DNA of 64,000 bases from NCBI RefSeq assembly GCF_024713945.1, contig NC_134686.1, positions 582,001 to 646,000 of the forward strand, in the 5' to 3' direction. Position numbers and translations under genes: made by a program. Positions 49,116 through 62,690 of the stretch are shown here, in pieces (within the stretch, counting starts at the first letter, position 1; every line of letters starts with the position of its first letter). This DNA comes from Dermatophagoides farinae. Lineage: Eukaryota > Arthropoda > Arachnida > Sarcoptiformes > Pyroglyphidae. The notes below the pieces were generated by a model that was given only the letters and a program-made list of their open reading frames with translations, searched no databases and was not told where the DNA came from.

Positions 49116-52100
49116 TCAAAATATTTTTTGATGGTCAACAGGATTGTTATTACTATTGTTACCATAAATTTTTTTCGTCACAATTGGTGATGCTGTTTTC
49201 TTCAATATACCTCGTAATTGTCCATCATTGTTGTTGTTCATCGATATTAATGATTGTTTGGATTCAACTTCATGAATAATGGATGCTGATGATGATGATG
49301 ATGATTGATTTGTAATGAAATTATTTGCATTACTAATCTCACGTACAACATAGGAATTTGAACGTAAAATTATTTTATGTTCACGTTCAAAAATTCTTTC
49401 CAACGATTCGGCAATTCTTTGGATCTGGATCAAATTTAGCAACAAACAAAAAATTCAATTCAATTTCCATATGCAACTGTCTTCGACACAAACCTGTTTA
49501 AAATAACTTTCGCATTCATTTTTCAAATGATTTAGATTATCCAATTCAGTTTTAATTACGGATAAATTCCATAAAAGATTTTCGAAAATTTTTTCATTTT
49601 TCTTTTGTTTCGAATGTTTAAGCAATAAATTTGGTGAACTATTTATACTTGTCATTGATGATGCTGGTTCATTAACATGATGGAATGTCATTTCATTTCG
49701 TTGTTGTTGTTGTTGTTGTTCATTTGTTGATTGTTTTTTTAGATGATGATGATGGTGAATTCAAAAAATATTGGAGCATTTGATTTGAATCATTTGATTT
49801 ATCCACAACACCTTCATATTGATAGTTGACATTGGATAATTTTTCAAATAATTCAGATAACTGAAAAGAAAAATCAATATAATCAATGGAATTTATAATC
49901 AATAAATTAGCTGTTAAACTTACAGATGCAATGTAATTTTTAGATTGATCAATGGTTTTGAATAATTCCAATAGACAACGATCCAATGTTGTTATTGTAC
50001 GATTTAAACGTGTAGTCAATTCACCGCAAACCTGTACACATGGATACTGGATGGATATCATGTTTTATTTAGGTCAGAAATTAATGAATTAGTTCACACT
50101 TACACCTAATTCAGATGTAACGATTTTGAAACCAATCACCGTTGGACAAGTGGCCAATCTTAATGTTATTATTCGTAAACATTGTGCCATATTTGCACTT
50201 TCTGGCAATGAACATTCATCACATAATTCAATATAATTTTTTTCGATATTTTTCCTCAATAATGATGATTCATTCATCATGGCAAACACCTGTTTAAGTT
50301 GTTCATCCAAATGTTTCACGCCCATTTGTTTGGCATCATGATTATGTTTTTGTGACCAACTTTTTTTTCTTCGTAATTTTTGTTTTGATCCATATCTTGA
50401 TCCATATCAAAGTAGAAATAATTCAACGATTAAAATGAATGAAAGAAAGAATTCAAATAAATTTCAAACCTCTGTGTTAAAGCTATTTTAACGAATAAAC
50501 TTGCATTTGGTATTAATTTCATCATTCATATTCAATAGTTTAATATGTTTATAGCCAGATTCCAAACATGATATTGGTACGGCTAATTGTCCAATAAAAT
50601 CATCATTAATATAATCATCATCCAATACTAGAAAACGAATCATCGTCAATTCTGGTAGACAGACATTGAATTCAAAACTTTCATCAAAAATTGGATTATG
50701 ACCATCATTCGATACGGTGGATGTACGATATTCAGCACAATCAATAGATGTACCAAGACATTGTACAATAATATATGGATCAATTGAATTGGCTTTCATC
50801 GATGCTCCTTTAGGTCTTGGTAATTGTTGACCACTGATAATTTTGATTCGAATATTTAATGGATCTACACCTGAAAAAAAGAGAAAAAATGGTCAAAATA
50901 TATGTCAAAATCTTCCGAGAAAATACCTGATATTATGGCATCTTTACGTCGTAAATTAAATGTTGAATATTTTCCACGTAAATATGTTGGTTTCAATACA
51001 TAGCCACAGCAACCATTTTGACTGAACCAACCACGATATATATTCATAATTTGACCATTGGTCTGGTTAATAATAAATTTTTCAAAAAACAAACGATTAT
51101 CACATCTATCAATGCACAACAACAACAACATACCTGATAATTCATTGAAATAAGTTGTACACCACAATTCCAGAAATCTAATGGATTCAGATTACTTGAA
51201 TCAATACGACTTATATCTGGTGTGACCATTGTCATGAAATATTTATTACGTTGTGTCAATTCTTCGATGTTTTGCTGTGCAATTTTAACCGCTAATGATT
51301 CATTTAGATGGATTACTGAAAAATGGATCAGATGATTAAGAGAAATTATTGATTATCTGTCACTTACAATTTGAATTATCAAAATTGGACCAATTATTAT
51401 CATCACAATTATTATTATCTTTGGGTTTAACACGATTCATTGAAATTATTTCCGAAAGCTCTTGACAGATGGCAATACGTGGTTTATGAGCATCATCATT
51501 ACGAAAATCATGATTTTCTTCTTCTTCATCACTAACTTCATCGATTATTCGATTTTTATTGCCAATTTTTTTACCCTTTTAAAGAACAAAAAAAATTCAG
51601 TTGAATGAAATGGGTCAAATAAAGCTAAAAATGAAAATACCGAGATAATTATTTTATACATCAATTTTTCTGGCGTCAATTTGGACCAAATATTTGTCGC
51701 CATTGTGGATGAATTCAACGCAAATTGATCACAGATAGTGTTTAGATATTTTTCTGATGATGAAGCATTACTATGTTGCATATCAATAGCCATATAATCA
51801 TCTGATGATGAATTTGATGATAGTGACATGGTTTCCATTTTAAATTTCATTGATAATAATGATGATGATGATGATGATTCACCACCATTATTCATAATAT
51901 CCAATGATGATGTTGATAATAAGAATAAATGATCGGCAAGAATTTTTCTAAATAATCTGGCCACTTCTTTCTGTACATTTAATGAACAATGATTTTCTAG
52001 ATGAATAATCACTGGATAACTATGTATAAAAAAAAAATTGATGACGACAACAACATTGTGGTCATTGAATGGATGGAATTTTGCGAACAAACAAAAAAAT

Positions 52101-53651
52101 AAAAAAATAGAAATAAATGAATAAGTAAATAAAACGACAAAATGGAAAACAAACAAAGAATACACATACGGTGAGCTTATAAAAGCCATTTCTTTTATAG
52201 TGGTCAGCACATCCATTAATGGAATTTTGCTTGTTAAAGTATTTCTATGGAATACTAGTGGACAATAATCTGGACCATCATGTACATCAATCTTTATGCA
52301 ACGACATCCTGAAACAAACGAAAAAAAAATTCATTCATTCATTCATTCAGTATTCAATAAAAATTGACAAGAAAAAAATAAACGAATCATCATCAATAAA
52401 TTTTTCACCTGATAATAATGCTTTTGTGTATCCTTCACAGCTAGATGGTCCTTTAACTTGATCTTCAATAAGATATCTATAATAGATAAGGAGATAAACA
52501 AAAAAATTTTTTTTTGTCATTTTCAATATTCGCTCGTGGCTATTTTGTTTTTGAAAATCAAAACAACAAAAACACACACAACAAAAACATACGTATTATA
52601 TGATGATGAGATAAAATAATCGACAAACGGACGATTCATGTTATGTGAAATTTGTTTCGGTGCTAGCCCTAGGATATCGCATGCATCGGACATTAAAAAT
52701 TGTGTGAAACCATCAATCAATAATTGTTGTTTATTTCTAGCCTGATCAGATGGTTCAAAACGTTTGATTAGATTTTTACACAATTCCAATGATGTTCCTT
52801 GGATGGCTTGTTCGCCTTCTAAAAATAGTTGCAATTCTTCCATTGTCATATAATCTCTGCCACAATAACTATATATACATATAGTGGTAGAAATAGAAAT
52901 GAGAGACGGAAAAAAATTATTAATGTTTCACATGAGGACAGGGAAAAAAATTGAAAATTAATATGACCAAAAAAAAGAAAAAAAAGCAAAACTTTGATGA
53001 TTTATTATTATGAAGTGGGCCCAAAAAAAATAAAAAACAAAAACCATTCAACGAGGAAAAGAGAAAAAATGACAAATGTACATTTTGGTGATATGATACT
53101 TTTTTTTTGGTTTTGACCAGAAAAAAAGATTGCTTTTTTTCCTAGGAAAAGTTGAGTCTGTGTGTGTGTGTGTGTGTATGGCTTGAAAGGACCATGAAAA
53201 AATGGAAAATGGAATCTTACCGTACTAGAATGAAATAAATATCCGGCCTAGTTGCTGTTTGCGTAAATAGACTAATGAATGCATGTTTCGATATACAGCC
53301 ACGTTGTTCACCATTTTTTTTGCTCATTTCAAATTCCATAATTTTCTGTTTCAAACTATCAATACAAAGACGTTCATTTAATTTTTTTAACAATGCAATT
53401 GTTTCCAATTCATCAAGCATTCCTTTATGATCAGAATCGGCTTCATCGAATACATCTAATAGCCATTTTTCGCGCATTTTTTCTCGTCCTTCTAATGAAT
53501 CTGGAGCTATATTTGGATACAATGGAATGAGAGAGAGGGAAAAAATTTGAAGTAAATTAATAAAATCAATAACCATGAGATAATAGTTAATGAACAGCAA
53601 CAGCAACGCATGTCATTGTGTCACAAAGATGATAAATTATCCAAAAACAGC

Positions 53652-53691
<40 letters not shown>

Positions 53692-55840
53692 AAAAAAACA
53701 TGTTCATTTTTTATTCAAATGAATTTAATTGAAAAGTTTCATCCATGTTGAGGAATTAGTTTTGTTTAGTGAAAATGAAATGAAATTCGAAGAAATTTTT
53801 TTTTTTGTGAAATAATGAAAAAAAGTTTTGCAATCACAAAGGACCAAGGATTGTTGTTGCTAACGTAATTTCATTTGGAACGGTAAATATGTGTGTGTGT
53901 GTTTTGTGCAATTGAACACAAATACTGATGATTAAAAACAAAACAAACAAACAAACGAAAATTGTGAATGATAAACAAAGGCTTCAGTGAGTGAAATTTA
54001 ATTGTAAAAAAAAAGTAGTGTACACACACACATGCACAATAAATTGATTGGAAATAAAAAAAAAGTTTTTGTAATTCAATGAAAAAAAAATATTAGATAC
54101 TTACATCGTATAAGTCCGATTAGAAAATTCAATCCAGTCACCCATATATTTGCCTCTACCGATGATAATGCAATCAGATCGATTGATTCAAAATCATCAC
54201 CATATATGATTGAAAATGAACATTCTTCTTTATATATTCCAGTGATTTCTGGATTCTTTAAAACATCGGTATTTTTTCCACGACGAACTTCACGTATACT
54301 TTTGATTGGTACTGTAATACAATACAAAATATAAAAATACAAACAGGTTGATCATGACAATTTTTTTTTAAATTTCTTCTTTCACTACTACAACTTACAT
54401 TTAGCTTTTGATGTTTTTTTCGTAGATGGTGACCAACGAATAATGGTCAAATCTTCTTCCAATGAATAAAAACGTCTATATTGTCGCATACTGGCTTTCA
54501 CTTTGATCAATGTTGTGCCATTAATCATGTTTTGTAAACAGTCGATGGCTAATTAGTGCAAAAAAATGAATGAATAGGTGAATGAATGAAAATGGAAAAA
54601 ACAAGATAAAAAAATGGATAAAAATAGAATGACAAAGAAAACAAAAAATGATTTGATTCCAAGGAATGCATTATCGAAGAAAGAAAAAAAAACAAAATGG
54701 TTTCAGATTTCGAAGAAAAAGAAACAAAACAAAAAAAATCCAATTACAATCACAGATGAACATGATGATGTGATCTCAATCTACTAAAATAATCGTATCC
54801 ATTAATATTAATCCGAATTCTGTTGAACATTATCATTATCATTATCATCATCATCATCATTATTATCCATTTTGTTCATGTATAAATAATGGAAATGAAA
54901 ATGAAATATAAGCCATATAAATTCCAAAAATTCTGGAGATTTCTTATCAATTAATAGTATATACATACAATTCTAATGATGGAAAATATATCTATATCTA
55001 TGAACAATAATTGATGATAAAATGTTAAAAATGATGAATGATGATAGAATCTGGTTCTAATAATAATGATTTCAATTTTGAAATGTGAATAAAAAAATAA
55101 AAAATAAATAAATTGGCATCCAATTCTTTTATGCATGGTGAATACAATTTATTCCAACGGAATGAATGAATTTATGAATTGTCTACCAAACATGAATTAT
55201 TCACAAACATAGACAGAGAGATTTCACATCATCATTTTTTTGGAAAAAAAAATATATTCAAACCAAATTGATTGAATTTGAATGAAATGTTCAAATGGTA
55301 AATTCTCTTCATTATTTATTTTTTTTTTAAGGAAAGAAAGAATTGTCTACCAACGAATGTTAAAAATTCATAAAAAAACTTACCATTTGTAATTTTTTTA
55401 TCAGATCCAGGCTGACCTGTAACCGAATGAAAACAGACAGTTTTCTGTGGTGTTGTTTTCACATTATCATTGCTGTTGTTAGATGAATGAAGTTCATAAT
55501 CATTTAATTCATTGGAAAAATTGAAAATTTCTTTATTTAAAATTTGATCTGGATTTGATGATGACGTTGATGACGATGAGGCGGAAGAAGAAGAAGTGGT
55601 TGATGATGATTTATTCAATGATGATGATGATGATAATAATGATTTTGATGGTGAATTGTGATGATTAATAGAAATGATTGATTTATTATTCATCATTATT
55701 TTACAATTTGAATTTGGTTCTTGTTGCTGTTGTTCATCGTTTGCTGATAATATAATAGAATGATGATTCGTCATTGACAGATCATCATTATTCATATTTT
55801 CATCATCATCTTCATCATTGATTTTTGATGACATTTTCAT
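49116..55840 (-). CDS. Phospholipase C-related, catalytically inactive protein (PRIP/PLCL family)
   Basis: Minus-strand exons (5' to 3'): 55840-55384, 54548-54399, 54311-54105, 53506-53221, 52868-52593, 52476-52409, 52308-52170, 52019-51641, 51575-51368, 51315-51134, 51062-50927, 50870-50470, 50395-50104, 50031-49924, 49860-49494, 49424-49116. About 1320 residues once two one-base indels are discounted (vertebrate PLCL1/2 about 1100). Order: disordered Ser-rich N-terminus with KTVCF (133-137), like the PP1-binding site of PRIP; PH (~153-271); EF-hands (~272-440); PLC X (~445-570); Ser-rich linker; PLC Y (SRIDSSNLNPLDFWNCG); C2 (IDPYIIV...NPIFDESFEF); helical tail. In X, the PLC-delta1 His311 equivalent is Tyr457 and the Glu341 equivalent is Lys487, while those of His356 (His502) and Glu390 (Glu536) remain. 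PRIP proteins bind inositol phosphates and scaffold PP1 and receptor trafficking. Extra bases at 50497-50499 and 49734-49740 break the frame. Confidence 0.92.
49734..49740 (-). other. Homopolymer frameshift in the PLCL gene (7 A on the coding strand)
   Basis: Coding-strand reading after SSSS runs into a stop in the annotated frame. The +1 frame continues smoothly (KKQSTNEQQQ...) into the rest of the exon, whose donor and the following exon fit in phase. Six A instead of seven would restore the frame, so this is either an assembly homopolymer error, a variant, or a real break. Confidence 0.75.
50497..50499 (-). other. One-base frameshift at the end of the PLCL C2 domain
   Basis: The C2 frame reads NTKC-KFIR then stops, but the +1 frame from the TTT run reads LFVKIALTQR, as expected for the last C2 strand. 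It then splices in phase to YGSKQKLRRKK in the next exon. The exon is 401 nt where 400 would keep phase. A single extra T on the coding strand explains it. Confidence 0.78.
53657..53688 (+). repeat. (AG)16 microsatellite in a PLCL intron
   Basis: Pure AG dinucleotide tract inside the intron 53507-54104. Confidence 0.9.
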
Positions 55841-58800
55841 TTTTATTTTTATTTTTTATGCGTGAATAAAATTATGTGGTTATTATATTCATCTGTTTAT
55901 GACGGGGTTTTTTTAAAAAAATAAAATAAATTTTCATCATAAAAAAATTATTACAAACACACACACAGACAGAGAGACACAGAGAATTCAATAGATTGAA
56001 GAATCCATAACGGTGACTAGAAAATTCTGGAGAGATAGAGAGAGAAGTAGAGAGAAGTAGAATATTATTTTGTATATAAATATATTCTATGCATGAAAAT
56101 ATTATTTATGGCAATCAATAATTTTATTTCTGGAAATAAAGAAAAACACGAGATTCAAAGATCAATACATTAAGAATTGGATTGGATTCTGGATCAAAAC
56201 AGAATAAAAAAACAGAATCATAAATATTTTATGATTCTGTTTTTTTTATTCTGTTTTCTTGTGGAATCAATGTGTAGGCGACACTACTATGTTATTGCTA
56301 CCTACATACACACGTACACAAGTGTGTGTGTGTGATGATGAATGAATGAATCAAAAAAAAAAAAAAAAAAAAAAACAAACAGAAAAAAATGATGACAATT
56401 GAAAAGAAGATTAATTCAACGTGATGATGAACAAAAAAAACATGTTGATTGGATACGAATCTTTTTTATTCTATTCACTTCACTTTCAAATCACAGGCAT
56501 TGGACAAAAAAACAACAACAACATTATTTGCGTGATGAATGATGATTATTTCTATTTTTTTTTTTGATGGAAATATTCTGTCTGTTTGTTTTTATTATTA
56601 TTATTATTGTTACCTAACGACGACAATTCAGATGAAATCCATAATGATGATGATGATGATGATGGTGATAAAGCATGAATTGTGCGTTTTTTTTTCGGGA
56701 AATCGAAATAAAATAAAAAAACAACGATTACAGCGTGTGTGGGTGGTAAGAAAAAAAAAACAAGCAAAAATAATTTAAATTTTTTCGTTTTCGTTTTCGT
56801 TTCCGTTTTCAATGAAATGAAATGAAATGAAATTTTGGTGAAATTTAATTTCAGAAATTAAAATTGATTCATTTTGTAACCAAATTGAAAATCAATTTTG
56901 GAATTGAATAAAAATCATATGAAAAGCGATAGGATTACAACCGACAATTGAATAGGATATATAGGATGTGTTCTCGATCCATTGAATTGAATTAGAATGG
57001 AATTAGTTTGACAGAAAAAAAACAAATTTTTTTATGTGTGTGTGTGTGCGTTGGAGACCCTTTTTGAAATTCAAACACAAACACACACACACACAGAAAC
57101 AAATGTACACAAATGTTGAAATAGCATTGAAGCAGAAGCAACACAAATATATACGCACAAGCACAAACAAATACAAATGAATCCAACAGATCAAACAGAC
57201 TAAGATCAAAACATTCAGGAAATAAAATAAAAAATAAATAAAGACTCAAATGTCTATCTATCTATCCATTTATCTATCTGTTTGATTATAGGATACACAC
57301 ACACACACACACATGATGAGCGTGACAAAAATGTAGACTAACCCATAAATGAAAAGGCCATGGACAACAACAAAACCAAAACAGCAAAAAAAAAAAAAAA
57401 AAATTTTGAAAGTAAGAAGAAGCTAACAAACACTAAGATGTATGAAGAAACAAAAAAAAATATCCAAATATCAGCCATTCATACAGGAAAAAAAAATAAA
57501 GATTTAGAAACAGCAGTACCAGTAGGTTCCTAGAGAGAATATGACTTTTTTTTTATTTGAGATGTATCGGTATGTGTATAGATATTTTGGATATTGGATT
57601 GGGCATGAGCATCATATATACAACAACAACAAAAAAAGTTTCAATACACTTGTACAATTATACATTTTGTAGTGGTTGTATTTTATTTCAAAAAAAAAAA
57701 AAAAAAAAATTCCAGCAGCAGCATTTTGCTTACACATACATGATATTTTGTCGTCTACGAGAATATTGCTGCCATATAGAATATATAATCACTCTATATA
57801 TATACATTTTTTCAATTCATTTGACAACAAGAAAAAAAAAGAAAAGAATTTGGAACCATAATGGAATGATGAATCGAACGCATGTTCACATGTCTTGTTT
57901 TCAGCTTATTATCAGTATCATCAGTAGTAATTTTAAATCATTTAAAATGATCTGGTGCTTGTTATATATCTCTTCAAGTGTATGTGTGATTCTTTCAGAT
58001 TCTGATGAATAATTTTTTTCCACTCATTTTCCTTTAAGAATCTCATTCAAGAATCATTCATTCATTCATTCATTGTTTGTTTGGATCTCTGAAAACAGAA
58101 AAAAAAACGTAAATCTCAAATTACAAACAAAAAAAAAACGATTCAATAAATGAAAATAACCAAAAAAAACGACAACAGAATATGCCATTATTACATAACC
58201 ACACACATCATTATTATCATCATCGCCATAATTATGTATTCTATTGAGAAACAAGTTAAAAAAAATAAGAATGAAAATGATCTTGTTGTTGACACAATAT
58301 GATTTGTTTGTTTTGATTATGAATATTTTACACACTACGAATGAATATAGTAAAGACGAATAATAATAATAATAAAAAATGAACAAGAAGAATATGATAG
58401 AATGGAGAGCAAAAAAAAAAAATAAGATTTCAAGATGATGATGATGATAACGAAGAAAATGCACACAGAATTAATAATGGCAGCAGAATATTTTCTAAGC
58501 TAAAGAAAAAAAAGGCAATAAAATGTTGTGGAACGAAAAAAAAAAACATGTTTTTAAGAATAAGAATAAACAAAACAAAACAAAAAAGAAAGAGAATTTC
58601 ATCTATACGAAAACAGAATTTTATTATATGATGATGTAATAATATATTATTATTATTATTAAACAAGAAACACTTTTTTTTCAAATTCCACTGATGCTCT
58701 GCTGCTACTACAACAAATATATTGTCGTAAATGAAAAGGTTTCTTATACTTTGAACAAACAAACAAACAAACACACAAACACACACACACACATAATGAA

Positions 58801-59551
58801 TATTGAAATGAAATGAAAATTCTTCAAGAATAATTTTTCATCAACCACATTTTTATGCACACAAACTTGGCATTCAACTGCAGTTGTTGTTGTTGTTGAT
58901 GATGATGATATTTTTAAAAATGAACGGTATGAACAACAACAACAACAAAAAAGTTTTTTATGGAAATTGAGAAAAAAAAATAAAGAATCAAAGTCACACA
59001 AACAACAAAAAACAGAGAGAGAGAGAAAGAGACAAACAGTGAGTGAATATTGAATGTGAATTTTTGTTTACCATTTCCAAATTGATGATTAATATTTAAA
59101 CAAACAAACAAACAAATAGAAAAAAAAAATCATTAAAAAGACGCTAATGTAGCCACCACGTTGAATTTATAATTCAATACATGTGTTTCAGTTGATTTGG
59201 TTGGCAATTTCTATATATGATGATGATGATGATGATAATGAATTTTGTTTTCCAAAGATGAAAATATGATTTTGTTTTTTGCGGTTTTTTTTTCTTTGTT
59301 GGTTTTCTAAATTCAAAACATCCACCTACACAAATCCAGAAAACATAATGAAATGTAAACAATCTAGCTAGTTGTGTAGCGACTGTGTTTTTGTGTGTTT
59401 GTTCAAATCAATACAGCAGTGATTTTTTTTCAAAAAAAAAATTTTCATTGTGCGTCGTCTGTGTGATGTATATTCGATTGATATGAAATGATCAAATGAA
59501 AAAAAAACGACGATTGTCCGATTAAAATCGATTGAATTGACGGCGATAATA
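55841..59551. other. Divergent intergenic region between PLCL and the F-box gene
   Basis: 3.7 kb of CA/TG, ATG, AAC and homopolymer repeats with one strong hairpin (56196-56257). It should contain the promoters of both divergent genes. No coding exon is supported; open frames here are repeat translations. Confidence 0.6.
56196..56257. repeat. Near-perfect hairpin with 29-bp arms
   Basis: The left arm (56196-56224) and right arm (56228-56257) are reverse complements except for one extra T in the right arm, with a 3-base loop. Each arm contains the submotif ACAGAAT (left) or ATTCTGT (right) twice. It may be a foldback element, a palindromic duplication or a regulatory hairpin. Confidence 0.8.
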
Positions 59552-62500
59552 ATGTCTGAACAAAATTCTCAAAATAATTCTGATGATCATCATGATCATC
59601 AAAATTGTTGCCGTTGTCAAGATGAAATCAATGGTCGTCAATTAAATGATAATGATACAATATCCAGTATTCCACTAACAACAACAACAACAACAACAAA
59701 TGTCAACACAACTAATTCAGGTTTGTTTGGGAGAAAAAAAATGTGATTTTCCTACTACTATGTTCAATGAATGTGAATGTTTATTGATTAAAGTTTGAAC
59801 ACACACACACACACACAAACATAAATTATAAATAAATTGATGAATGATGATGATGATGATGACAACAATAGCAATAACAATGACAACGACAAAATGGCAT
59901 TTTCATTTCTAATTTTGTTTTTTTTTCATTTTCTCTCTCTCTCATTCTCTATCTCCAATTGAATTTCAATGGCTTTAACAAACAAACATCAAATGTAGCA
60001 AATAATGAATCTATCATAAATGTGATGGATTTGAATACCACAAATCATCGACAACAACAACAAGAACAAGGATTCATGCTGTCGTCATCCAATCAAATAC
60101 AAATCAATATTTGTATCGCTGATGATGAAAATAATAACAAAATTCAATCATCATCATCATCACCATCATCGTTTATATCGAATAATAATGAAAATATTGG
60201 TGATAGTTGTCTTAGTAATGATCGAAAAGAGAATGAAACCGTTTCTATAGCCAAAATCAAAAATGATGATTTGAATGACATCGATATTGTTGGACAAAAT
60301 AAACAGCAACAACAAGAAATTCAATTATATTTTCCTGTTGATATTAATAATGAAAATAACCAACAACAACAATTTGTTATTGTTGATGATCAATTTGAAA
60401 ATATCAATGACAATTATTCGACATCAACAAAAGCAGTAACAAAATTTTTGTCAAAAAAAGAGGAAAAGAAAAGATTAAAACATCTTGAAAGACAGCAAAG
60501 AAAACGAATGATGAATCGATATCAACAACCAAAGCGAATATATTGGAATTATATGCCGATCGATATTTTAGAAGAAATTTTTCAATTATTATCGATCAAA
60601 GAAAGACATTTAGCATCACAAGTATGTCCACATTGGTTTGAATGTTTTTATTCACCAACAATATGGACAACATTGATTGTGACGGATAAATCATTTACTA
60701 AACGTAAATTTAATTATTATCTAGGATATCAACGAATGATCGATTCATTTAAAACACAAGTAATAATTGAAAAATTCTAACCACTACTTTGATTTTTAAT
60801 TTTTTAATCGATTTTTTTTTCATTTCAAAGGCATTTCTTTGGAAATTCGGTACAAATATTCGTCGTTTGATAATAAAACCGATGAATAATTTTTTTAATC
60901 TATATGAATTTATGAAAATTTTATCACAATTTGCTGAACACTATCAACCGAATCGTTTAAGGAATTTAAATTGTTTTGATTTTACATTCGGTTGTAGGCC
61001 AATTCATCAATCAATTAATGGTGATAATAATAATAATAATGATCAACTACAACAACAACATCATCATCGTCGTCATCATCGTTTATCAACAGGTGATATA
61101 CGAAATGATGATACAGAAGTGATTGGTACTGGTGGTAAATTATTGGAAGCATTGAAAGAATTAATGTACCATCTTGTTGGTATGTTGATTGTTGATTGTT
61201 GTTGTTGTTTTGGTCATTTGAATTCTAATGATTTTTTTTTGTTTTTTTTCCGGATATTATATACCAGGATTAAAATATTTAGCATTACGTGATCTATTAT
61301 TGTGTCCAGATGAAGCACGTTATCTATTGGACAATGTGGCCATAAATTGTCATGAACAATTGCGTACATTAACATTGATTAATTGTTGTAAAAATTCGTA
61401 TGCATTTTTACATGTTGGAATATTTCTAAATCTTGATACGTTGGTTATTTCATGTCAAGTATGTATAACAGATTTCATATCGATCGATAGCATAAAAACA
61501 AACACAAACAAACACATTTTTCCACTTGAATTGATTGATTGATTTATTGAATTATTAAACAAAAAATATTTGTTTGTTTTGCCAATAAGCTTAGCGATAA
61601 ATTTTTGCAATACACAAAACAGATGAACATATTGATCAATTGATTTTTTCTTTCTTCATTTTTTCCATAATTTAATTTAATTTTGATTTTTTCATTTCTT
61701 TTCATCCGTTTTACGTATGTAACAAGCATCTTGATGAAGATGTATTAATTCTATTGGCATTGAATCGATCATTGAATCATTTATATATTGTACAAACTGA
61801 ATTAACACGATCACAAGGACCATTATCATTTGGTTTGTGGAAAAAATTTTCAAAAATTAATCACCACATACAAATACATTTGGTTATGGTGAATCGAACG
61901 ACAAGTCGTTGTTGTCAGAATCCATTGACATATGTATGGGTGGTGTATATACGCAATATTTGTAATTGAAAATATTAAAGATAACTTTCATCTTCACATA
62001 TATAGGAATTATCATTACAACCAACACGTATTACATCCATCATATATGATGCACCAATCATAAGGCCAAGCTGTACTAGGCTCATTGAAATTGGACAATT
62101 GTATGGCCAAAGTTTGGAATGTTTGGCATTTTATCATATACCAAAATATACTATACATCGATCATATATGGATCGTGTGGATACATTTCTGGTATGTTTG
62201 AAAAAAAAAATTTTTAAATCGTTTCTGATGGTTCATCATATGTAGATTTATATCAGTGAAAATTGTTCAAGATTACGAACAATAATCATCAATGATTTAA
62301 TATCAACGGCCACATTATTATTGATTGTTACATATGCAAGAAATTTAACAACACTTTATATACGTCGTAATGCTATACGTAAACGTTTTGATTGTTTAAT
62401 CAATCCATCATGGCGTGAACATTTTGTACAATGGTTACGGCAAACATCACGTTCATATGAGCAAACATTTTCAGAAATTTCACGAATGTTAGGCTACAGA

Positions 62501-62557
62501 TGGATACCATTGACTGATGATCAATTCAAACGATTAAGGCCTAATGTTTGCCTTTGA
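59552..62557 (+). CDS. F-box protein with leucine-rich-type C-terminal repeats (FBXO33/FBXO39-like)
   Basis: Seven exons: 59552-59720, 59999-60759, 60831-61179, 61268-61458, 61727-61933, 62006-62191, 62246-62557. All are GT-AG with consistent phases, giving about 724 residues. The first ~235 residues are Asn/Gln/Ser-rich and probably disordered, ending in a basic patch (KKEEKKRLKHLERQQRKR). The F-box follows at ~238-285 (MPIDILEEIFQLLSIKERHLASQVCPHWFECFYSPTIW written in parts: MPIDILEEIFQLL, ASQVCPHWFECF). Downstream exons carry LRR-like strands (LKYLALRDLLL, LRTLTLINC, LDTLVIS, LRTIIIND). The C-terminus WREHFVQWLRQTSRSYEQ ...GYRWIPLTD resembles the tail of arthropod FBXO39-like proteins. It should act as a substrate receptor of an SCF ubiquitin ligase. 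Orthology is not certain. AATAAA follows at 62685. Confidence 0.83.
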
Positions 62558-62684
62558 AATCTGACGCACACACACACACACACACACGAAAAAAAAGTTG
62601 GAATTTTTTGAATATAAATGACTTATAAATGTGATATATAAACAAATATTCAAAAATTGTGATTCGAAATTATCAAATATATAA

Positions 62685-62690
62685 AATAAA
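62685..62690 (+). terminator. AATAAA polyadenylation signal for the F-box gene
   Basis: Canonical hexamer 128 bp after the stop at 62557. Confidence 0.65.

Noticed and set aside
50470-50500. A 29-nt GTTTATT...ACAG intron as an alternative explanation of the PLCL frame break
   Set aside because: Too short for an intron and it would remove residues (LFVKIALTQR) that match the conserved end of the C2 domain.
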